From positions 3,782,001 through 3,846,000 of the forward strand of contig NC_008228.1 in NCBI RefSeq assembly GCF_000014225.1: a stretch of DNA of 64,000 bases. Direction: 5' to 3'. Shown here piece after piece: positions 55,514 to 64,000 of this stretch. Made by a program: the position numbers and the translations under genes. The notes below the pieces were generated by a model. It was not told where the DNA came from. It saw only the letters and a program-made list of their open reading frames with translations, and made no database searches. The stretch is from Paraglaciecola sp. T6c (GTDB lineage: Bacteria > Pseudomonadota > Gammaproteobacteria > Enterobacterales > Alteromonadaceae). Within the stretch, counting starts at the first letter, position 1; every line of letters starts with the position of its first letter.

Positions 55514-57271
55514 GTGCCTGATAGTTTAATTAAACAGCAGTATCAGAGCTTACATAAGTTGCTGGCGTTCTATCGCCGCCCTGCCCCGGAACCAGACTTG
55601 GTTCAAAAAACGCTTGATTTCAATAACGCGTTATTAGGATTAGCCAAACAGTACCCAGATCTTACCTTCGCACAAATACATCTTTATAAAGCGTCGCTAC
55701 CGCGTCATTACAATTTAGCCTTCAGCGCTAGTTTGATGACAGCGCTGTTGTGCGTGCGCAATCGATTTAACGAAACAACCACGATTCAACTCATGAGCGC
55801 AGCCTTAAGTATTTTTGGGTTAGCTGAAGAAGCATCTAATGTTGACCAAAGTGAGCAGTCCGGCTTAGCAAAAGTGACACATCATGAACCACTGGCCAAA
55901 ATATCCCCTGATACAGCATTCTGTCGCATATTAACCCAGTACCAACAAGGCGTGTGGTTACAAGGATATCGCCACGGTTTGTGGCTCAATAAAACCTTCA
56001 GAGAACACCTTAACTGGTTACAGCACGAGAGCATCGACACATCTGCCTTGGCCTTGGCAATCCGACTAACTTTGATGATGCACAATCCACAAAATAAGAC
56101 GAAACAGAGCTTTCAAAGCGCCCTTGCATTAGTTGTTCAAAATTCGCCAAGTGCGCAAGCACAGTTATTAGAGCCGCTGATGGCATACCCAAGTGCTACA
56201 CCGCCTGGCACTTATGTCATGTTAGATGATGACTCACTGGCTTTAGTTATCGGCATCGCAGGTGATAAATTGCTTTGTTATCCACAAAGCACATCCCGAC
56301 ATACATCGATGCACTCCTCTCACTTTACTGTTGACAGGGTTCGCGTCAAACACGCTTACCCAGCGCAAGCAATAAAGAAACTCAGTAATCTCACAACTTG
56401 GTGGGGAAATAATTGGCAGTTATTTGAGCAAGAGTCGAGCACGAAAGCAGAGTCGCCATTTATGCAAAGTTTTAAAATGAGCCGCCCCCCTGCAACCTTA
56501 ACAGCAATACAAAGCCAGCTAAATAAACCGATTCAAGATATCAACAAATTGAGCTTAGCCATTGCACGGGAGCCTTCATTTGCCCAGCACTTACGTAAGA
56601 CCGCATCCCAAAGTAGTCGACAAAAACTTCCTATTAAAGACATTCAGCACGGCTTGATGATGCATGGATTCGAGCGCTCTGGCAGCATTATTATGCAACA
56701 GGCGCTGCTAAGTAGATTAAACCAACACCATTTCCCTTTGCAACGAGCGTTTATTAGCTTCGTACAGTTACGCGGCCACATTGCAGCGAGCTTAGCGAAA
56801 ATAGGAAATATTGGCATTCCCGAACAAGCGTGCACCTTGGCATATTTTGCCTGCGTCGGCTTATTTACCCATGTTCAACTAAAAATTCAAACCCAATGGC
56901 AAAAAAGTAACCGTACTAGCTATGATATGACGACATTAGTGCGCTGCATAAAGCCGGAACAGCTACGCAGTCATGCAGTGTCCATGGCTGAAGCTTGGCA
57001 GCAGCGGCGTCACGAGATTGTCGCATTGAATAATTACCACGATGCGAATTACCTAACCGAGAATAAGCGAAGCCCTCAGGTCGAATTGGCTGCTATTTTG
57101 GGGATCAGCTTGATGCTGGCGAGAGAACTTTATTTTAGTGATGCCAAACGATGTGTGCAAAGCCAACAATATTGTAATAGCGCCTGTAAAGCCTTACGTA
57201 TAAATGTGCAAGAATTAGCGCTTATCAAATCTGAAGCCTATGCCATCTGTCATAGTTTTTCACCGTTGTAA
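55514..57271 (+). CDS. HDOD-like protein of unknown function
   Basis: The 585-residue protein has no signal peptide or membrane helix. Residues about 330-520 look like an HDOD domain: LSLAIAREPSFAQHLRKTA, then an IQHGLMMHGFERSGSIIMQQALLSRL segment. HDOD proteins act in signalling, often on second messengers, but the N-terminal 320 residues resemble nothing I know. The start is GTG, 14 bp after the DUF3192 gene, so co-transcription is likely. Confidence 0.6.
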   Translation: MPDSLIKQQYQSLHKLLAFYRRPAPEPDLVQKTLDFNNALLGLAKQYPDLTFAQIHLYKASLPRHYNLAFSASLMTALLCVRNRFNETTTIQLMSAALSIFGLAEEASNVDQSEQSGLAKVTHHEPLAKISPDTAFCRILTQYQQGVWLQGYRHGLWLNKTFREHLNWLQHESIDTSALALAIRLTLMMHNPQNKTKQSFQSALALVVQNSPSAQAQLLEPLMAYPSATPPGTYVMLDDDSLALVIGIAGDKLLCYPQSTSRHTSMHSSHFTVDRVRVKHAYPAQAIKKLSNLTTWWGNNWQLFEQESSTKAESPFMQSFKMSRPPATLTAIQSQLNKPIQDINKLSLAIAREPSFAQHLRKTASQSSRQKLPIKDIQHGLMMHGFERSGSIIMQQALLSRLNQHHFPLQRAFISFVQLRGHIAASLAKIGNIGIPEQACTLAYFACVGLFTHVQLKIQTQWQKSNRTSYDMTTLVRCIKPEQLRSHAVSMAEAWQQRRHEIVALNNYHDANYLTENKRSPQVELAAILGISLMLARELYFSDAKRCVQSQQYCNSACKALRINVQELALIKSEAYAICHSFSPL

Positions 57272-57446
57272 TTCCGCGTTACAGCTTATCACAACTGGTT
57301 TTAATAGCGGTTTTGTGGTATAAATCGCGCCCTAAAAATAACGACTTGTGTGTTGATAAACATAGCACATATCGCTGTATTCATAGCAGCGCTCGACAGA
57401 CGACAATTGACGGCCCCCCGTCAGAATTAACTTTAAGGATTAGTTT

Positions 57447-58454
57447 ATGACTAAGCAACGCATTACTGTCATTCGTGGAGATGGTATCGGCCCAGATATT
57501 ATTGACTCTGCACTACAAATTTTAGACAAAGTAGGCTGTGATTTTGATTATGACTTTGCCGATGCAGGCTTAGTTGCCCTAGAAAACCACGGGGAACTGT
57601 TACCACAAGAAACGCTTGATTTAATCGCTAAAAATAAAGTCACCCTAAAAGGGCCACTAACCACACCCGTTGGTGAAGGCTTCACGTCAATCAACGTTAG
57701 TTTACGTAAAAAATTCCAGTTATACGCCAACCTGCGCCCTGTATTATCGTTTAAAGGTACGAAAGCGCGATATGAAGATATCGACATAGTAACCGTACGT
57801 GAAAACACAGAGGGAATGTACTCAGGTCTTGGTCAAGTCGTGTCTGAGGACGGAAACGAAGCCGAAGCCATGAGCAAAATTACGCGCACAGGTGCTGAAC
57901 GTATTTTGACCTACGCCTATGAAATGGCAATTCGTGATGGTCGCAAAAAAGTAACAGCGGTACACAAAGCGAATATTTTGAAGTCAACATCTGGTTTATT
58001 CTTAAAAGTGGCTCGTGAGGTGGCACAACGTTATCCGCAAATCGAATCGACTGAAATGATTGTCGATAACTGCTGCATGCAATTAGTAATGAACCCACAT
58101 CAGTTTGATGTCATTGTTACCACAAACTTATTCGGTGATATTTTATCTGACCTTTGTGCTGGTTTAGTTGGCGGCTTGGGTATGGCGCCAGGCGCAAACA
58201 TCGGGCAAGACTGTGCGATTTTTGAAGCCGTGCATGGCTCAGCGCCTGATATTGCAGGCAAAAACCTTGCGAACCCAACGTCGGTTATCCTTGCTTCCAT
58301 ACAAATGCTTGAATACTTAAATATGGGCGAGCAAGCTGAAAAAATCCGCTATGCACTAAAACAAGTCATTGAAACGGGCGACCGCACCACAAGAGATTTA
58401 GGTGGAGAGCACGGAACAAGTGACTTCACTCAAGCAATGTTAGAACGCTTATAA
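57447..58454 (+). CDS. Isocitrate dehydrogenase, NAD-type
   Basis: The 335-residue enzyme is a short beta-decarboxylating dehydrogenase: GDGIGPDI, the substrate motif SINVSLRKKFQLYANLRP (Ser-Asn and three Arg), VRENTEGMYSGLG, and NLFGDILSDLCAGLVGGLG. The cofactor region reads HGSAPDIAGKN, with Asp where NADP enzymes have Lys-Tyr, favouring NAD. It is shorter than E. coli Icd (416). It converts isocitrate to 2-oxoglutarate in the TCA cycle. A related homoisocitrate or tartrate enzyme is less likely. Confidence 0.88.
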   Translation: MTKQRITVIRGDGIGPDIIDSALQILDKVGCDFDYDFADAGLVALENHGELLPQETLDLIAKNKVTLKGPLTTPVGEGFTSINVSLRKKFQLYANLRPVLSFKGTKARYEDIDIVTVRENTEGMYSGLGQVVSEDGNEAEAMSKITRTGAERILTYAYEMAIRDGRKKVTAVHKANILKSTSGLFLKVAREVAQRYPQIESTEMIVDNCCMQLVMNPHQFDVIVTTNLFGDILSDLCAGLVGGLGMAPGANIGQDCAIFEAVHGSAPDIAGKNLANPTSVILASIQMLEYLNMGEQAEKIRYALKQVIETGDRTTRDLGGEHGTSDFTQAMLERL

Positions 58455-58474
58455 ATCCCAAGTCTATTTATTAC

Positions 58475-58503
58475 AAAGGGGACTCTACTGAGTCCCTTTT
58501 TTT
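58475..58503 (+). terminator. Terminator after isocitrate dehydrogenase
   Basis: AAAGGGGACTC / GAGTCCCTTT (one-base bulge) with a TACT loop, followed by TTTTTTT, lies 20 bp after the stop codon. Confidence 0.88.
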
Positions 58504-58612
58504 CGCTTAGCACTATATATAAGCCCCTTTTCTTTACCTTATTTAAAAGCGCGACTAGTCTTACTGCTGTGCAATTGCACCGAAATGGATCAATTAAACA
58601 AGGAGTTTCACT

Positions 58613-58921
58613 ATGAAGAAGTTTATCGCTACCCTATTTTTTGCAGGTGTTTTATTGTCTGGTTATGTTGGCAACGTTGTTGCTGAGGCCAAAGTAGACA
58701 AAAGCAGTGTCACACAGAAGAAGTCGCAGAAGATCAATTTGAATACGGCAACAGCCGAGCAGTTAGTCACATTGCCAGGTATTGGTAAGAAAAAAGCAGC
58801 GGCGATCATCGCCTATCGAGACAAAAGTGGTAAGTTCGCTAAAATCAGCGATCTTACTAACGTCAAAGGTATTGGTAAAAAAATGGTGGCTAAACTCGCT
58901 GCTCACGTACAGGTCAACTAA
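58613..58921 (+). CDS. ComEA-like helix-hairpin-helix protein
   Basis: The 102-residue protein has a signal peptide (about residues 1-25) and a C-terminal double HhH domain (INLNTATAEQLVTLPGIGKKKAAAI, then LTNVKGIGKKMVAKL). ComEA binds incoming double-stranded DNA in the periplasm during natural transformation. Short forms of this type also occur in species not shown to be competent. ATG follows AAGGAG. Confidence 0.88.
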   Translation: MKKFIATLFFAGVLLSGYVGNVVAEAKVDKSSVTQKKSQKINLNTATAEQLVTLPGIGKKKAAAIIAYRDKSGKFAKISDLTNVKGIGKKMVAKLAAHVQVN

Positions 58922-58947
58922 CGATTAACGTAAGATTAAGGCATAAA

Positions 58948-58982
58948 AAAAGCCCCGTGATAGAAAACATCACGGGGCTTTT
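58948..58982. terminator. Bidirectional terminator between comEA-like and galU
   Basis: AAAAGCCCCGTGAT / ATCACGGGGCTTTT form a 14-bp stem with a 7-base loop. On the minus strand it is followed by seven Us, best placed to end ugd-galU; on the plus strand by TTTTCATTT. Confidence 0.9.
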
Positions 58983-59001
58983 CATTTAATTAAGTATGTA
59001 G

Positions 59002-59895
59002 TTATTTCACAAGCGTCTGTAAAAACTCATTAAACTCAGCACCTAATTCGGGGTGGCGCATCGCATATTCAACGTTCGCCTTCATGTAGCCTAACTTGCT
59101 GCCACAATCATGGCTTTTGCCTTTCATGTAATAAGCATCAACTTGCTCGGTTTGCATCAAAGAATCGATAGCATCTGTTAGCTGAATTTCATCACCTGCA
59201 CCAGGCGTGGTTTTAGCGAGAAGATCCCAGATTTTTTCAGACAATACATAACGTCCAACAACAGCTAAATCTGATGGCGCATCTGATAGGTTAGGTTTTT
59301 CTACCATACCGTGCATCTTCGCTGATTCACCAGGTGACAGTTCTGCACCGTCTAAATCAACGATACCGTACTTGCTAACATCTTCTTGAGGAACACTTTC
59401 CACCATGATTTGGCTGACTTGACTGGTATTAAATTTAGCCGTCATGTCTGCCAAGTTATCCTTCTTAGGATTACATGTACCTTCATCAACAATAACGTCA
59501 GGTAGAACCACTGCGAAAGGCGCATCACCAACCATAGGGCGAGCACACAATACTGCGTGACCCAAGCCTTTAGCGACACCTTGGCGTACGTGCATGATGG
59601 TAACGTCTTTGGGGCAGATTGCTTGAACCGCTTCCAATAGTTGACGTTTAACACGCTTTTCTAGCGTGGCTTCAAGCTCAAAACTGGTATCAAAATGGTT
59701 CTCGATGCTGTTTTTACTCGCATGAGTCACTAAGATAATCTCTTTTATGCCTGCATTCACACATTCGGATACAACGTATTGGATAAGTGGCTTATCAACA
59801 ACTGGTAGCATTTCCTTTGGGATCGCCTTGGTTGCTGGCAACATACGCGTTCCAAGACCTGCTACTGGAATAACGGCTTTCTTTACTTGACTCAT
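59002..59895 (-). CDS. galU: UTP-glucose-1-phosphate uridylyltransferase
   Basis: GalU makes UDP-glucose from UTP and glucose 1-phosphate. The 297-residue protein has the N-terminal nucleotide-binding [39 protein letters not shown] and MVEKP motifs. It follows ugd by one base, so UDP-glucose and UDP-glucuronate synthesis are coupled, and the yjb-type operon stands divergent. Confidence 0.97.
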   Translation of the reverse strand: MSQVKKAVIPVAGLGTRMLPATKAIPKEMLPVVDKPLIQYVVSECVNAGIKEIILVTHASKNSIENHFDTSFELEATLEKRVKRQLLEAVQAICPKDVTIMHVRQGVAKGLGHAVLCARPMVGDAPFAVVLPDVIVDEGTCNPKKDNLADMTAKFNTSQVSQIMVESVPQEDVSKYGIVDLDGAELSPGESAKMHGMVEKPNLSDAPSDLAVVGRYVLSEKIWDLLAKTTPGAGDEIQLTDAIDSLMQTEQVDAYYMKGKSHDCGSKLGYMKANVEYAMRHPELGAEFNEFLQTLVK

Positions 59896-59896
59896 T

Positions 59897-61237
59897 TTAC
59901 TGTCCTTTTACTGATAATCCACGACCTATTGCATAGTAATGCAAGCCGTATTCCAACATCATGTTGGGTTCAAATAAATTCCGTCCGTCAAAAATTAGCG
60001 GAGAAGAAAGTTTTTCTTTAATTAGTTCAAAATCTGGTGCGCGGAATGCTTGCCACTCAGTACAAATAACCAAGAAGTCAGCACCGTTGAGAGCTGATTC
60101 TTTGGTGCCTACTAGGTCTAAATCATCACGGCTACCGTAAATACGCTGGGTTTCTTCCATCGCTTCAGGGTCGTACGCTTTAACTTTAGCGCCAGCTTTC
60201 CATAAATTTTCCATTAATACGCGGCTTGACGCTTCACGCATATCGTCGGTATTTGGTTTGAAAGACAAGCCCCAAATCGCGACTGTTTTACCTTTCACAT
60301 CACCACCGAAGTGACGCATGATGTATTCGAACAATTTCTCTTTTTGTGCGTAGTTAACTTCTTCAACTGCTTCTAGCACTTTCGCACTGTAGCCAACACC
60401 AGTGGCACTGCGTACAAGCGCTTGAACATCTTTAGGGAAGCATGAACCGCCATAACCACAGCCAGGGTAAATGAATTGATAACCGATACGTGGATCAGAG
60501 CCGATACCACGACGTACATTCTCAATGTCAGCGCCCATTAACTCGGCGATATTAGACATTTCATTCATAAAGCTGATTTTTGTTGCTAACATACAGTTGG
60601 CAGCATACTTGGTTAGCTCAGCACTGCGAATATCCATCACGATGATTTTGTCGTGATTACGGTTGAACGGTGAGTAAAGCTCGCGCAGTTTCTTCTCAGA
60701 AGATTCACTCTTAGTACCGATGATAATACGATCAGGGCGCATACAATCATTTACCGCAGCACCTTCTTTCAAAAACTCAGGGTTAGACACCACATCAAAT
60801 GTAACGCTCTTACCAAGTGATTCCAGCGTCTCTGAAACTTTTGCGATCACTTTGTCGGCAGTCCCAACTGGCACAGTTGATTTATTAATAATGATTTTGT
60901 GTGAGTCCATGTGCTCAGCAATTGTTTTTGCCACAGACAACACGTATTTCAAATCAGCAGAGCCATCTTCATCCGGCGGTGTGCCTACCGCAATAAAAAC
61001 AACTTCGCCGTGAGCAATGCCGCGAGCAGCATCGGTTGTGAAATCAACTCGCCCTGCTTCGTAGTTACTTTTCACCAATGGGGTCAAACCAGGTTCATAA
61101 ATTGGTATATGGCCTTGCTTTAATTTGTCGACTTTCTTCTGGTCTACATCAACACAAACAACATCATGACCTACTTCTGCCATTACTGCTGCTTGCACCA
61201 AACCGACATACCCAATTCCAAATACTGTAACTTTCAT
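59897..61237 (-). CDS. ugd: UDP-glucose 6-dehydrogenase
   Basis: Ugd oxidises UDP-glucose to UDP-glucuronate with two NAD. From ATG 61237 the protein is 446 residues: [18 protein letters not shown] (NAD), [10 protein letters not shown], and the catalytic Cys in [16 protein letters not shown]. The frame open to 61285 adds 16 residues unlike Ugd. The product feeds acidic exopolysaccharides. Confidence 0.96.
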   Translation of the reverse strand: MKVTVFGIGYVGLVQAAVMAEVGHDVVCVDVDQKKVDKLKQGHIPIYEPGLTPLVKSNYEAGRVDFTTDAARGIAHGEVVFIAVGTPPDEDGSADLKYVLSVAKTIAEHMDSHKIIINKSTVPVGTADKVIAKVSETLESLGKSVTFDVVSNPEFLKEGAAVNDCMRPDRIIIGTKSESSEKKLRELYSPFNRNHDKIIVMDIRSAELTKYAANCMLATKISFMNEMSNIAELMGADIENVRRGIGSDPRIGYQFIYPGCGYGGSCFPKDVQALVRSATGVGYSAKVLEAVEEVNYAQKEKLFEYIMRHFGGDVKGKTVAIWGLSFKPNTDDMREASSRVLMENLWKAGAKVKAYDPEAMEETQRIYGSRDDLDLVGTKESALNGADFLVICTEWQAFRAPDFELIKEKLSSPLIFDGRNLFEPNMMLEYGLHYYAIGRGLSVKGQ

Positions 61238-61667
61238 CGAAGTAATATTCCTTAAATGTAAATTCAGGCGAATCATACCGCCCAATTATGACAAACTTTT
61301 GATCCTATCAGCTAAAGCAAAAACAATGCCTAGACGCCACATAAGGCTTTCATAGCATTCATTACTCTCAACTGTCTTTTTTTCGCGACTAACTTTGTAT
61401 TTTACCCTTTAATGTACGCATTTGGGAATGCCTAAAAAATAAATGAAACCATTTAACCAAAGAACATCTATTAAAACGTTAAATTAGTTGGCACACACCC
61501 AGTAAAATATGGGTTGTTGATATCTTTCGAAATCGCTAGATATCATTGCGCTATGTTACTAACTAAAGAATTTAATGATTGTTTTATCTACGCCTATTGA
61601 GGTCAGTAAATTATTCCATTAGAATCGGGACAGTCTTGATTTTTACTTAACATGAAGGGAATGTATT
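61238..61667. promoter_or_regulatory. Divergent control region between ugd and the yjbE-like gene
   Basis: A 430-bp noncoding, AT-rich region between two exopolysaccharide units. The clearest element is TGATATCT-N12-AGATATCA at 61518-61545, an inverted repeat with half-sites two helical turns apart, which could be an operator. No strong sigma70 promoter was recognised. Confidence 0.5.
61518..61545. promoter_or_regulatory. Inverted repeat TGATATCT-N12-AGATATCA
   Basis: Two perfect 8-bp half-sites in inverted orientation are spaced 20 bp centre to centre, 123 bp before the yjbE-like gene. A dimeric regulator could bind. No known regulator was matched. Confidence 0.5.
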
Positions 61668-62024
61668 ATGAAAAAGATTCTTATGGCTGCAAGCGCAGCA
61701 TTAGCACTTGCTGGTAACCCAGTAATCGCTCAAGAAGTTGCTGGAGGTCAAGATTCGTCTGATTCAGCATTTGGTAATGTTTCTACTGGCACTATCGCGG
61801 CTGGTGTAGCAGGCCTAGCTATCGCAGCGGCAATAGTATCAAATAACCGTGGTTCTTCTTCTGTCGATGATGGTGGTGACCCAGATCCAACTTGTAATGG
61901 TGATGATGCTTTGGTTGACGGTGTATGTGTTGGCACAACAACAACTGTTACCGTAACAGGTACTGGTTCTATGACTAGCACAACTACTGTGCCGGTAACG
62001 TTTACCTACTCTCCAACTATTTAA
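61668..62024 (+). CDS. YjbE/GfcA-like small secreted Thr/Ser-rich protein
   Basis: The 118-residue protein has a signal peptide (cleavage near NPVIAQ-EV), a Gly/Ala-rich hydrophobic helix (GTIAAGVAGLAIAAAIV, about 41-57), a Cys pair (CNGDDALVDGVC) and a Thr-rich tail (TTTTVTVTGTGSMTSTTT). Its place before a YjbF-type lipoprotein fits YjbE or GfcA of exopolysaccharide operons. A terminator follows, so it may be made in excess of the downstream genes. Confidence 0.7.
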   Translation: MKKILMAASAALALAGNPVIAQEVAGGQDSSDSAFGNVSTGTIAAGVAGLAIAAAIVSNNRGSSSVDDGGDPDPTCNGDDALVDGVCVGTTTTVTVTGTGSMTSTTTVPVTFTYSPTI

Positions 62025-62041
62025 GTTTTATTAAAAGTTTT

Positions 62042-62069
62042 AAAAGCCGCCAATAAAGGCGGCTTTTTT
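62042..62069 (+). terminator. Intra-operon terminator after the yjbE-like gene
   Basis: AAAAGCCGCC / GGCGGCTTTT with an AATAAA loop and TTTTTT lies 18 bp after the stop and 43 bp before the YjbF-like gene. It either ends the transcript or partly attenuates it. Confidence 0.88.
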
Positions 62070-62111
62070 ATTGGTTATAAACAATTACCTCAAGCGGAAA
62101 CGCCGTTCATC

Positions 62112-62786
62112 ATGCATTTTAAACCTTTGATTATTATTTTTATTTCCGTCATCGCTCTTTGTAGTTGTGGTGGGACATATCATGCCTATTACGAAACCTT
62201 AAAAATTGCTTTGAAAGAACCTAAAAATGCAAGTCTGAGTTTAGATGATGTCAAAGTATCCAAAACTGATATCATGTCAGTGATACGTGGTGATCGACCT
62301 ACCGCAGTTATGGCGCTAGCATACCTCGAAAACGGTAAACATAAGTGGCTATCTAGTGATAATGCACTGTTAGTTTTAGAAAAAGGACGGATAGTCAGGA
62401 CAATTGGATTTGAACGAGACCTGTTACACGTTTCAAACTCCTTTGCAGATCCCCTTAAACGTTCTCATCATCACTTGGCAAATCAGCAGTGGAAAATGGC
62501 GCTAGATTGGGAAAATGACGAATATGGTTACCCAGTTACATCTACATTCGGTCAGCCGAAATCAGAAGCGCTAACCATATTGACCAAATCAATCGATTCG
62601 ATACGTTTTACCGAAACGTTGCGCTTTGAAGCCCCATCAGAATATATCCAAACAAAGCACGAATGGCATAATTACTACTGGTATGAGAAAACCACCGGCA
62701 CGCTTATCAAATCTAAGCAGACTCTCTCACCTTTGTCAGAACCAATTGAAATGACGTACTTAAGCCGCATTGCGCGTTTAGATTAA
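62112..62786 (+). CDS. YjbF/GfcB family lipoprotein
   Basis: The 224-residue protein has a lipoprotein signal (ALCSCGG, Cys residues at 17 and 19). The domain contains RPTAVMALAYLENGKHKWLSSDN and a YYWYEKTTGTLIKSKQTLSP segment, as in YjbF/GfcB (YmcC) lipoproteins encoded in group 4 capsule and yjb exopolysaccharide operons. It is probably an outer-membrane component of polysaccharide export or assembly. Confidence 0.85.
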   Translation: MHFKPLIIIFISVIALCSCGGTYHAYYETLKIALKEPKNASLSLDDVKVSKTDIMSVIRGDRPTAVMALAYLENGKHKWLSSDNALLVLEKGRIVRTIGFERDLLHVSNSFADPLKRSHHHLANQQWKMALDWENDEYGYPVTSTFGQPKSEALTILTKSIDSIRFTETLRFEAPSEYIQTKHEWHNYYWYEKTTGTLIKSKQTLSPLSEPIEMTYLSRIARLD

Positions 62787-62804
62787 TTATTTGAGCTTTA
62801 AACA

Positions 62805-63548
62805 ATGATCAAGAAATATAAATCGATATTGTTCGCAGCGATTACCAGTTTTAGCTGTGTAACGAGTGCGAACGTCACCATAAAATGGAATGAAGTTGAC
62901 TACACTTTCGACTCCACCGTCCGTTTAACTGATGTCCTTTCTAAATTAGATTTGAACACTAATATTTATTGGCCATCAGCTGCTTTATTTATCCCTAATG
63001 ATGTCACTCTTGAGCGAGCGCGGCGGTCCTCGTTAAGTAATCTTAATATTCTTGCTAGTCATTTGCCAAGTGATACTCACGAACAAAAAAGCGTCTTCAC
63101 AAATTTAATCAATGAACTTGAACATTGGCATTTGGCCAATCGCCTATCCGTTAAGATTGATTATGACTTAGCCCGTATCTCTGAGGCTCACAACCCGCAG
63201 TTTGATAACGGCTATTATGTTGTAAGTCTACATGAGCGCCAAGAATCAGTAGAAATAATTGGCGCTGTAACTAATACCGTAGAGACAAAGCACTTACCTC
63301 ATACTGATGTGAGTGAATATCTGAACAGTGCGAATATTGCATCTTTTGCCAATAGAGACACCGTTATAATCATACAAGCAGATGGACGAATAATAGAAGC
63401 CCCGACAGCTTACTGGAACCGACAACACCAAGAAGTCATGCCCGGCAGCATCATTTATGTTCCATTTAAAGAATCATTGTTTACACCTCAATACAAAGAA
63501 TTGAATCAATTAATTGTGACGTTAGCCAAAAACAGGCTACACAAATGA
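62805..63548 (+). CDS. YjbG/GfcC family capsule/exopolysaccharide protein
   Basis: The 247-residue protein has a signal peptide (cleavage near TSANV-T). The rest has the GfcC pattern: RLTDVLSKLDLNTNIYWPSAALF, a SLHERQESVEIIGAV strand, and a C-terminal PGSIIYVPF block related to SLBB/ubiquitin-like folds. It overlaps the YjbH-like gene by 4 bp (ATGA). Confidence 0.85.
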   Translation: MIKKYKSILFAAITSFSCVTSANVTIKWNEVDYTFDSTVRLTDVLSKLDLNTNIYWPSAALFIPNDVTLERARRSSLSNLNILASHLPSDTHEQKSVFTNLINELEHWHLANRLSVKIDYDLARISEAHNPQFDNGYYVVSLHERQESVEIIGAVTNTVETKHLPHTDVSEYLNSANIASFANRDTVIIIQADGRIIEAPTAYWNRQHQEVMPGSIIYVPFKESLFTPQYKELNQLIVTLAKNRLHK

Positions 63549-64000
63549 GTCGTATGAAAAGAATAAATAGCAAACGCTTTTGTATTGCCTATGTCAGCGC
63601 CGCTTTGTGCTTTACCTCAAATGTAAACGCACAGTCTAACAACGAGAATTGGAATGTCGCTCCTGTCGGCAGCTCATTAATGGTTCATGGTGGAACAGGC
63701 TTAATTCAAACTCCAACATCTCGAATGTTAACCGATGGCGACTTACGAGTGAGCTATACCGACAACAATGAGTATCGTTTTTGGTCGGGAACACTGCAGT
63801 TGTTCCCCTGGATGCAAACAACGGTAAGATACACTGACGTGCGAACCCGCCTCTACAGTCCTGTGCCAGAGTTTAGCGGGAATCAGACTTTAAAAGACAA
63901 GGGGATAGACGTTAAGTTTCGCGTATTAAACGAGAGCTACTATCTACCTGAACTATCAGTTGGCTTCAGAGATTTTGGTGGAACTGGTTTTTTTGAAAGT
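63545..64000 (+). CDS. YjbH/GfcD family outer-membrane protein (partial)
   Basis: The frame starts at ATG 63545 and is open to the end of the window, giving 152 codons. A signal peptide (basic MSRMKRIN, then a hydrophobic core, cleavage near NAQSN) is followed by GGTGLIQTPTSRM and YTDNNEYRFWSGTLQLFPWMQTT, the typical start of YjbH/GfcD (DUF940) beta-barrel proteins. It is the fourth gene of the yjbEFGH-like set and continues outside the window. Confidence 0.88.
   Translation, partial: MSRMKRINSKRFCIAYVSAALCFTSNVNAQSNNENWNVAPVGSSLMVHGGTGLIQTPTSRMLTDGDLRVSYTDNNEYRFWSGTLQLFPWMQTTVRYTDVRTRLYSPVPEFSGNQTLKDKGIDVKFRVLNESYYLPELSVGFRDFGGTGFFES

Noticed and set aside
61480-61520. Sigma54 promoter near TTGGCACACACC
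   Set aside because: The GG part is present but no GC box stands at the required 12-13 bp spacing.

Overview
The window looks like chromosome from a marine gammaproteobacterium of the order Alteromonadales, probably a Paraglaciecola/Glaciecola or Pseudoalteromonas-like organism. This is an inference from gene content and order: rpoE-rseABC-lepA-lepB-rnc-era, nadB divergent from rpoE, sdhE-ygfX next to ygfZ, ribF-ileS-lspA-fkpB-ispH, murJ next to rpsT, the yqcA-truC-yqcC / csrB / syd-queF-ppnN block, many Alteromonadales-type DUF genes and an AT-leaning composition. No search could be run.

Layout. 1-0.5 kb: a four-tRNA operon (Pro-Arg-His-Leu, minus strand) with a clear sigma70 promoter. 0.7-2.9 kb: a membrane/GNAT fusion protein, folD and a DUF1415 protein. 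3-7.5 kb: a minus-strand ABC system of the GldA/GldF/GldG type with a DUF4340 partner. 7.7-14.2 kb: a YtjB/AhpA-like membrane protein, a TatD-family nuclease, pdxH, and era-rnc-lepB-lepA. 14.3-17.3 kb: the envelope-stress locus rpoE-rseA-rseB-rseC with a sigmaE-type autoregulatory promoter. 17.4-23.8 kb: housekeeping genes (nadB, MaoC-like, ygfX, sdhE, ygfZ, slyD-like, glnB, nadE).

23.8-35.7 kb is a type IV pilus minor-pilin island. It holds the pilV-pilW-pilX-pilY1-pilE operon, a second four-gene prepilin operon that ends in a 554-residue prepilin with a Cys/His cluster, and two plus-strand pilin genes between them. 36-44.2 kb: ispH, fkpB, lspA, ileS, ribF, murJ and rpsT (UUG start). 44.2-46.2 kb: a MITE-like element and an M28 lipoprotein peptidase.

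46.2-55 kb matches the E. coli yqcA-truC-yqcC-csrB-syd-queF-ppnN neighbourhood, with extra genes inserted. The most interesting feature is here: about 600 nt of noncoding minus-strand sequence (about 49.26-49.86 kb) with 40 GGA triplets, many in the loops of tiny hairpins. It has a near-consensus GacA/UvrY box about 175 bp upstream and a strong terminal hairpin. This is a very large CsrB-type decoy RNA for the translational regulator CsrA.

55-64 kb: a DUF3192 protein, an HDOD-like protein, an NAD-type isocitrate dehydrogenase, a ComEA-like protein, galU-ugd, and the start of a yjbEFGH/gfcABCD-type exopolysaccharide operon whose last gene runs off the window.

Themes that may connect: GacA-Csr control, type IV pili with DNA-uptake factors (FimT with a GRVR motif, ComEA-like protein), exopolysaccharide precursor and export genes, and sigmaE envelope stress. 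Together they fit a surface-attached marine lifestyle. That connection is inferred, not shown.
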